Source: Solea solea | Lineage: Eukaryota; Chordata; Actinopteri; Pleuronectiformes; Soleidae | Assembly: GCF_958295425.1 (NCBI RefSeq) | Contig: NC_081151.1 | Coordinates: forward strand, 23,449,799 to 23,513,798 | DNA: 64,000 nucleotides | Reading direction: 5' to 3' | Program-made: the position numbers and the translations under genes | The notes under the pieces: model-generated | What the model was told of the DNA's origin: nothing | Seen by the model: the letters and a program-made list of their open reading frames with translations, nothing else | Database searches by the model: none | Part shown: one piece after another, positions 57,091-64,000 of the stretch | How positions within the stretch are numbered: position 1 is the first letter of the stretch | Layout: every line of letters begins with the position of its first letter

Positions 57091-57913
57091 GAGGAAGGAG
57101 GGAGGGAGTGGGGGGGAGTAAAGAGCTGTGAGAGGGAGGTGGAAGGGTCCAGCAACTGCTTCACAGCAAAATCTGAGAACATTGATTATGTGGAGATACG
57201 GGTATATGAACCAAAATGTCCGCCTGAAACATGTGACCGGAGGATTCGCCTCGTGTCTGCGTTTCTGTCGTCACGCGTGTGTGTGTGTGTGTGTGTTTTC
57301 TGGGTGTCGTCCAAGAAATTAAAACAGTCGCAAATGACTTTCTCATGAGTAATTGCAAAATAAATGTAATATCTTTCTCATTTAGCGACAAGTATGGAGT
57401 CGTTTTCATTTTGTTTTTGAAAACTACCCGCACAGGACGACGGCTTCTAATTAGACCTCGACAATTCATCAGTTTGAAACAAAAGAAAAAATCGCAATTT
57501 AAAAACGACGCAATTAGAGAAGGTCCGCAGTTTGATCGTGCGTGATCATCTTTGCTTCTGTGCCAATTCAGTGGCTCAATATTGAAGTCAGGCTTAACTT
57601 CAAAGGTTATATCACAAATCACTTTTTTGTGAAAAAAGATTTTTACTGAAATTGTTTAGCGCTCGTTCCAATGCAATATTTTTCCTAAATGATGCTTCAT
57701 AGGGTATGTTTTTGTCCTCAGTTTAGTGCTCTGCTGCGCCCTCTAGGCTCCAGAAAGTATAACTGACACTTGTCTTACGATAACTGTTCCTTTCTTTGAA
57801 ACAATAGTGTGTTGTTTTTTTTTTTACTTTATTGAGACATTTTTCATGGAAAGAATGTTGAAACCACGATCTTTACAGAAACACATGCTTTTTTTGTGCC
57901 CAAACCTTTTCAC

Positions 57914-57952
57914 ATTCATTCATTCATTCATTCATTCATTCATTCATTCATT
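57914..57952. repeat. (ATTC)n array
   Basis: About ten ATTC units. Confidence 0.95.
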
Positions 57953-58917
57953 GACATGCACGTCTGTTGATACTTAAATACAACATTTCCTCTGACGGAA
58001 GCAGAATAACTGTGGCTGCACTTTAGTTTGGCGGGAGCTTCATTTTTCAGAGACAAGGTTGAGTTTGTTCTTACAGTATATTTTTAGATTTGTGCTGGTT
58101 TTATTGTGCCCATAAAGACGGAATCATGTGGACGAGAGGAGTGAAAGACATGAGGAGGACGAGGAGAGGAAGGGATGCTAGAGAGAGAGAGAAAAGAGGG
58201 ATAAAATCAGAGAAGGAGTGAGGTAGAGGGACGAGAGAAGGGAGGGAAGGATGATGTGAAAAGATGAAGGAGACACTGAAAATTGCTCCATGCTTTTATT
58301 AGTTAATATAAAAAAACAGGAAAATAGAGAGCAGAGGAGAGAGAGGACACACACACACACACACACCCTGAGGGAATACCACTGTACTGCAGTAGCTTCT
58401 CTCTGCTCTGTCTGAATGGAGACAATTTGATCATCATTATTACAAAGACTCTTTGATCAGATCATGTCTCATCAACCTGAGCCTGGCTGCTGTGTGTGTG
58501 TGTGTGTGTGTGTACGATCTCAATGTCAAACCTCAATGTCATCTGCGCATCAGCGTCACTGAACCTCTTAGCGTCTCGCTAATGTCCCAGTGCTAAAACA
58601 TTAGGTAGGCTTCTGATGCCATCCTACCCCAGTGCTCCGGGCTAATATGCTAATGCTAACAGGTAATCTGATTCACTCGCTTTTTGCTTTGAAGCCGCTT
58701 GTCTCCCAGCCCACTGTGTGTGTGTGTGTGTGTGTGTGTGTGAGTGTGTGTATGCTAATTAGAGCAGGGAGCTGTGCCTCTTTAGGGCAGTACTGACTGT
58801 CCTCAAATCCACCTGCTGCCTTCAACATGCAACAGTTTCACCTTAAAATGAGACGAGGCTCACCTGTCACTATAACTGCACTTCATACGGAGTTTGACCT
58901 CATATGTTTTCCTGAGG

Positions 58918-59420
58918 CTCACTCTCCCACACCAAGGTCCAGAGAGAAAATCAGTGATTTTAGCTCGCGGGGGACACAGGAGCTGCTGGTCTACTGCTGC
59001 CTCGTGTGGTCACTTTGTGTCACTGAGGTCAATCAGAATGAAGGATTTTTAATGCCGAATAATACAAAATAGGACATTTGAATTTAGTGATGGAGGCAGC
59101 AGTGGATCAACAACTCCTGTGTGCTGTAATGTTAAAATCACTGATTTTCTCTATGGGCTTTGGTGTGGGAGAGTGAGTGGTTTATGAACTTCAGTTTCCT
59201 GTTGGAAAAGTCCGTCTAACAAAAGACTGGGACAATAAAATGTAATGTCAGTTAAAGTCTACGATATCTATGTCACATGTTCACATCTTTATCTCACTGT
59301 GAGACAGACTTTTCCAACAGGAAACTGAAGTTTGTAAACCACACACAGGAGTTTTTGATCCACTGCTGCCTCCATCACTAAGTTCTAATTCTTATTTTGT
59401 ATTATTCGGCTTTGAAAATT
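58918..59420 (+). mobile_element. Two abutting fold-back MITE-like copies
   Basis: One nearly complete copy (58918-59275) is followed at once by a second left arm (TTATCTCACTGTGAGACAGA at about 59290) and part of an opposite-orientation middle (GATCCACTGCTGCCTCCATC). This looks like a nested or tandem insertion. Confidence 0.75.
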
Positions 59421-59509
59421 TTTATGATGCACAAATTCATATACTGTATGTAAAAGGTTTAGAGAACACTGGCTTATAAAGATACACCAAACAGCTGTAA
59501 AGGGCCATC

Positions 59510-59600
59510 CATCATTTTAATAACGATAACAATAATATCTTTTATTTATATAGTGCCTTTAACTTATGCAAAAGACACTTTACACCAATGTGAGACACTA
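59510..59600. repeat. Dispersed fish repeat (TTTATTTATATAGTGCCTTT type)
   Basis: TTTTATTTATATAGTGCCTT and GACACTTTACACCA are motifs of a very common teleost interspersed repeat. Confidence 0.55.
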
Positions 59601-59879
59601 AAAAAATACACAACAAACAGATATTAAAATAGAAAAACAGACACGGTAGTAATGGAGTGATCTGTCACAACCCGTAATCTCAGTCACTGAGTTAATCTTG
59701 CTGATTGAAGTGCTTGAAATGTCCTCAAAAACATCCATAACAATGAGTTTTCTTTAAAGGAGACGCCACACAGTCTTTTCTACTCTGCCTGATTGTCTCT
59801 ATTTCCCTCTCACACACCTCTCTCTGTGTGTCTCTCTCTCAGTGTGTGTGAGTGTCTCTGCGTCTCACAGACACATAAA

Positions 59880-60345
59880 TACATAAACACAGCCCTGTTG
59901 TCTGACGCGCATAAAAGCAGAGCTGCTCTGCATGCCTTATCGCCACCGTGATTGATGGCTGGCTGGCTGTTCTACTCTTATCGATTCTGTGCTCTTCATA
60001 TATTAAACGGAGGAAACGGAGGCGAATCGCTGGTGGAAAACGAGGCGCTGAAATACGATCGCTCGCCGCGATAGCCCGGCTAATCTGCGCCACCTAATTC
60101 ATTCCTAACATGGGCCGGGCCTCCTCCGGCTGAGGCGCAGGCAGTCACGCCGTGTTTTCCTCCGCCGCTGATAGATGTACTTTATGTTTATTAGCTGTGA
60201 GGTATTTCACCAGCTTATCTGGGAATTACGCGGGGCACGGCGGCCTCCGAGTCTGTAAAATTACTCAATCAGCCGTGAGATTTGGAGTAATTTACGAGGT
60301 TCGCGAGGCGGTAATGATGGCAGAATGCACACAGTCATGTTTTAT
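59880..60345. promoter_or_regulatory. Candidate enhancer, longest unrepeated block in the intron
   Basis: About 450 bp has no simple repeats and many CpGs. It includes CCACCGTGATTGATGGCTGG, TAATCTGCGCCACCTAATTC, GCCGCTGATAGATGTACTTT, CACCAGCTTATCTGGGAATT and GGAGTAATTTACGAGG. A CAGCTTATCTG-like pairing of E-box and GATA cores is visible. No splice-flanked open frame fits AKAP6, so a regulatory role is the more likely reading. Confidence 0.4.
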
Positions 60346-60777
60346 TTGGAGAATGTTGATGTATGGAGGTGGTGGTGGTGGTGGTGGTGGGGTTTTCTGA
60401 AGAGGTGTAGCTGCTGGTTTGGATTTCAGAGTGATATTTTATTGTTTATCTGTGAAATGTAACGTGTAAGGCGCACAGTGTCACTGCTATCTGCTCACAT
60501 CCTGTAAAGCTGCTTCTCAACAACACAGTCCTTAACTCTTTAATCACAAATGGAATCTGTTACATATTTTAACAAGTATAGACAACACGTGATGCACGAC
60601 CTGCGATAAAGATCCTATCACGACACAGTCATTCTGTGATATTTAGTATATATTACAAGACACCATAGAATCAATACATCTGTGTAACTAAAGAATAGAA
60701 AATGCAGATATAATCGTAAATTGTCCTGCTCAACTTCACAATATGTGTTGTTCTTTTGTTGCCTTTGATGTCGCCGC

Positions 60778-60850
60778 TTTATCTCACTGTGAGACAGACT
60801 TTTCCAACAGGAAACTGAAGTTTGTAAACCACTCACTCTCCCACACCAAG
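60778..60850. mobile_element. Fold-back MITE-like arm fragment
   Basis: Only one arm remains: TTATCTCACTGTGAGACAGA through CAACAGGAAACTGAAGTTTG to CACTCTCCCACACCAA. Confidence 0.8.
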
Positions 60851-61585
60851 TCAAAGAAAACTGTAACTTTGGCGTCACTGCATTCATCATTTATTTGTCA
60901 TACATGAAGATTTTTTTGCTGTTCCCATATTTCATATAAGTTGATATAAAGCATACATTTTGACTCATTACATTTTTTCCTCTGCTTTTAAGTATTTTTC
61001 TTATATTTAAGAGGGGAAAAAAAAATCAATAATGGCATTAATCATTGCTTACAGACGGTATTTTTATCCCCTAATCGCTGCCGTGGCTGCAGACCCTCAG
61101 TGTGTGTGTGGGGGGGCTTCTGTGTGTGTGTGTGAGGGATTAAAATGCGTCGTCCCATCCGTCTCCACAGTGTGTATCCTGCTCCATAAATATTGGTATA
61201 TTGGTGGTGTGGAGGTCTGACCTTGTCATGTGTTGACTGATGCTCATGTGACCCTCAGCTCAGCTCAGCGCAGACAGACGAGTGTCTGAGACACGAGTCG
61301 ACCCGGAGCCGAGTCTCAGAGGAAAAATGTGTCGGACGAAAAGTATTTTCTTCTTCACATCATCACAAACGACAACTTTGAGTTTGTGCGAGAGAATCAT
61401 ACAAATCAACCACAAATTGTCCTCGTTTATGAATAATGAAGTGATTCCAGCGGTTATTTTGTAGGTGAAAATGTACGAAAAACGTTTCTGAACCTTTTAT
61501 TTAACTCAAGCTGCAGCTAACTATTATTTTCTCGTTCGATAGATGGGGTTAAGGTTTGGTCCAGAAAATGTCTTAAAAACCGGCA

Positions 61586-61835
61586 TTTAAGAAACTGAAA
61601 AATGACAGAAACTAGAAAATATTCACATTTAAGAAGCTGAAAAATGACAGAAACTACAAAATATTCACATTTAAGAAGCTGAAAAATCACAGAAAGTAGA
61701 AAATATTCACATTTAAGAAGCTGAAAAATCACAGAAACTAGAAAATATTCACATTTAAGAAGCTGAAAATTACAAAGTAGAAAATATTCACATTTAAGAA
61801 GCTGAAAAATGACAGAAAGTAGAAAATATAAATGA
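61586..61835 (+). repeat. Tandem array of a 42-bp unit, about six copies
   Basis: The unit contains ATTCACATTTAAGAAGCTGA, then AAAATGACAGAAACTAGAAA. Later units are shortened (near 61765 and 61825). Single copies of the same sequence recur elsewhere as the core of a dispersed repeat family. Confidence 0.92.
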
Positions 61836-62298
61836 CAGAAACTTTAATTTTCCACCTAAAAACTTTCCTCGTCATTTCATTTGTCTTTATAACTTTATTT
61901 ACACTATTTTCTCCATTAATCGATTAGTCGTGTGCTTTAAAAAATGTCAGAAAATGCGTAAAAATATTGTCCACCTGTAATACCTCCACCGACCACCAAT
62001 GGGCCACACCCCACACACATGCTGGGAAAGACGAGAATATTATTTTTATTTTCTGTATGTTTTTTAAATTCAAATATTTGTATGAATCGTTGTACAACAA
62101 TGTGGAGCTACAGAGGAGTCGCACACACACAAGCACACACGCACACACGCACACACACACACAGACATAATTCTATCAAGGGACGTGTGTGTGTGCGTGT
62201 GTGTGTGTTAATAATGTGTGTGCAGCTTGTCCCACAGCAGCACAGCAGGATGTCAGAAGTGGTTAAGTCTCGAGGTTTGAGCACCTTGAGGCTTATAT

Positions 62299-62329
<31 letters not shown>

Positions 62330-62358
62330 CACACACGCACACCCACTAACACACACAC

Positions 62359-62362
<4 letters not shown>

Positions 62363-62403
<41 letters not shown>

Positions 62404-62406
62404 GCG
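62363..62406. repeat. (GA)n array after a CA array
   Basis: An interrupted CA tract (about 62280-62357) is followed by GA units with two CGAG interruptions. Confidence 0.95.
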
Positions 62407-62627
62407 AGAGCCAGATCAGAAAGGGCTGTAATGATGTTCAGAGATCTGACTGGAGTGTTTCCCAACATCGCCTCAGGGTCATTCATCCATTCATCCATTC
62501 ATCCATTCATCCATCCACACACATTACTAGTATGTACTGCTGCCCAGTATACGTCCAAAAATGTCCTGTATATCAACCATATGCTTAAAAAATGTTGAAT
62601 GGTTTGATGATGATTGATGTGTTTCAG

Positions 62628-62724
62628 AGTTTCAAGCTGAACGTGGACGGTCACAGCGCTCTGAAGGAGAACATCGTGGAGGAAGGACGAGCGCTGCTCA
62701 CCGTCATCACCTGCCACCAGTCAG
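62628..62724 (+). CDS. AKAP6: AKAP6 coding exon 11 (last in window)
   Basis: This 97-nt exon enters in phase 0 and leaves in phase 1. It encodes SFKLNVDGHSALKENIVEEG, then RALLTVITCHQS, which matches mammalian AKAP6 (SFKLNVDSHCALKEAVEEEG) in the first spectrin-like repeat. The acceptor is TGTGTTTCAG and the donor is TCAG|GTACAC, followed at once by CA repeats at 62732-62764. The remaining exons, including the PKA RII-binding helix, lie beyond the window. Confidence 0.96.
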
Positions 62725-62726
62725 GT

Positions 62727-62766
<40 letters not shown>

Positions 62767-64000
62767 GTGGCCATCATAACCCAGCCTCAACTCTGTTCCA
62801 TTCATTATTAATATTAGGATTAACAGAGTGACCTTCAGTGAAGAGAACTCATATGAACGTCTGCGAGAGAGAGAGAGAGAGAGAGATGAAGATGAAGAGA
62901 GAGAGAGAGAGAGAGAGAGATGAAGATGAAGAGAGAGAGAGAGAGAGAGAGAGAGCAGGAAGGAAAGCCAGTGGGCAAAAACATTCAATAAAACTTAATA
63001 TTTTCTCAAATTTTTGAGCGAGAGAGGGAGGTGGGACTGCCGTGATTCCTCGAATATTAGTCGACTACTAAATGAATCACCAACGTTGTTTTTTTAAATA
63101 ATTAAACCCAGTTAGAGTGATTTTTCAGCTTCTTAAATGTGAATATTTTCCCACTTTATTAGCTCCATAAAACAAAGAAATCATTCAAACCACTTTGACA
63201 GTGCTTTTAATCCAAATCTGACAAACATGAATCTCGGCGGTCTCATCGCCAACGTGAAGGCCCGTCTCCCTATTTTTATGTTGCTGTGCCTTTAACCCCG
63301 TTAAGCACTTTGGTTTTTTATTTTTTGTTTGTGGACAAAAACAAGACGCTTGAGAACCTCATTATTTCCAGGTTTGACAAACAAATATAAAGACAATGTC
63401 TGCTAGTAAAAGAACGACAAGACGTTTTTAGGTGGAAAATAAAAGTATTTCTAAGAGACTTTTTTGATATTTTGAAGCTTCAACAACACCTTTTATTGAA
63501 GAAAATCAACATTTTTTTGATCATTTCCTTATTTTGAGACAAATAATCAATTATTTATAAATGACTACATCTTTAAAACAGTTCAAACCACTTTGTGTGA
63601 TTTTTCAGCTTCTTAAATGTGAATATTTTCTGCTTTCTTTGCTCCATAAAACAAAGAAATCCTTATACAACGGATTTGTTTTAGTTTGTGGACAAAATCA
63701 AGACAAAGTTTGACAAACACTGATCAACATAAATCATCGATTAATGGAGAAAATAGTGGACAGAAACTACTGGGTTAGAAGAAAGAAATTGTTGTTTATA
63801 GTATAAATAGCACCCTTCATTTACATAAAAGGAGTGAAACAATGATTTTGAGTTCAACAGCTGTTGAGATGCTAGAAAAGCTTGAAGATGGACAATACAA
63901 GTAATTTGACCTTGGAAGAGGTTTTATTCTCTTAAAATTCAGTGAGCTTTTTCTTCACTTCCTGTTTGCTTTGCTACTTTCCTCAGGACTCTGCTGAGAT
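62725..64000 (+). other. AKAP6: AKAP6 intron, 5' part
   Basis: It starts with (CA)n at 62732-62764. A duplicated (GA)n-GATGAAGATGAA block follows at 62867-62955, then TTAAGAAGCTGAA-family copies in reverse orientation near 63115-63200 and 63590-63770. No further exon is seen before the window ends. Confidence 0.85.

Larger units (their letters stand above)
52323..62627 (+). other. AKAP6: AKAP6 intron of 10.3 kb with CA near its start
   Basis: The protein joins directly across it (DTHL to SFKLNVD). It holds an interrupted CA array at 52331-52447, two CA-linked TCCCC repeats (52915-53330, 56690-56930), many further CA/TG arrays, an unclassified block (55200-55940), candidate regulatory blocks (54540-54680, 56965-57090, 58560-58790, 59880-60345), MITE copies (58918-59420, 60778-60850) and a six-unit 42-bp tandem array (61586-61835). 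Confidence 0.85.

Noticed and set aside
62019..62588. A 189-codon open frame
   Set aside because: It is built from CA and GA arrays plus ATCC repeats, with no family resemblance, and is inside the intron before exon 62628.
1..64000. CRISPR arrays, tRNA or rRNA genes, bacterial-type operons
   Set aside because: No spacer-like regular repeats, no cloverleaf with A and B boxes and no rRNA motifs were noticed. The regular short repeats are ordinary eukaryotic microsatellites.

Overview
The window is a piece of nuclear genome from a teleost fish, most likely a percomorph, although the species cannot be read from the sequence. Three things support this. The intron-split coding exons match the vertebrate neighbours ARHGAP5 and AKAP6 in the same order and orientation as on human 14q12. 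A fish-type TRIM gene lies between them. The non-coding DNA is crowded with (CA)n/(TG)n microsatellites and short transposon families familiar from ray-finned fish.

Layout. Positions 1-8719 hold the 3' end of ARHGAP5 (p190-B RhoGAP, + strand). The last four coding exons are visible (3812-3889, 5762-5893, 7929-8034, 8401-8719) and carry most of the RhoGAP domain and the C-terminus. A long 3' UTR rich in trinucleotide arrays follows, to about 11.8 kb. Positions 11.8-25.1 kb are intergenic. They hold a promoter-like block near 12.6 kb, three exon-like blocks (12775-14421) that can be joined in one open frame, a strongly decayed tandem array (14.76-16.27 kb), and scattered repeats. A two-exon TRIM-type E3 ligase gene (coding 25118-26464) is on the minus strand. 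A 1-kb terminal-inverted-repeat element (26897-27905) abuts a LINE reverse-transcriptase remnant (27906-28135).

AKAP6 (mAKAP, + strand) starts coding at 29043 and runs off the right edge. Eleven coding exons are visible, up to 62724, giving 2380 coding nucleotides (about 793 codons) with consistent phases throughout. They cover the N-terminal scaffold region and the start of the first spectrin-like repeat. The PKA-binding helix and the rest of the gene lie outside the window.

The proteins are not an operon-like unit. ARHGAP5 switches off Rho GTPases at the cell cortex, AKAP6 organises cAMP and calcium signalling at the nuclear envelope, and the TRIM is a probable ubiquitin ligase. The main interest is in the non-coding DNA. 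Three consecutive ARHGAP5 introns begin with (CA)n just after the donor and carry (TG)n towards the acceptor, so each pre-mRNA intron could zip its own ends together. A fold-back MITE-like family (about ten copies in 64 kb) makes up most of one of these introns, appears to have seeded both of its microsatellites, and also reaches an AKAP6 splice acceptor. Several high-complexity AKAP6 intronic blocks look like candidate conserved enhancers. One of them is locally duplicated, and its upstream copy differs largely by CpG decay.
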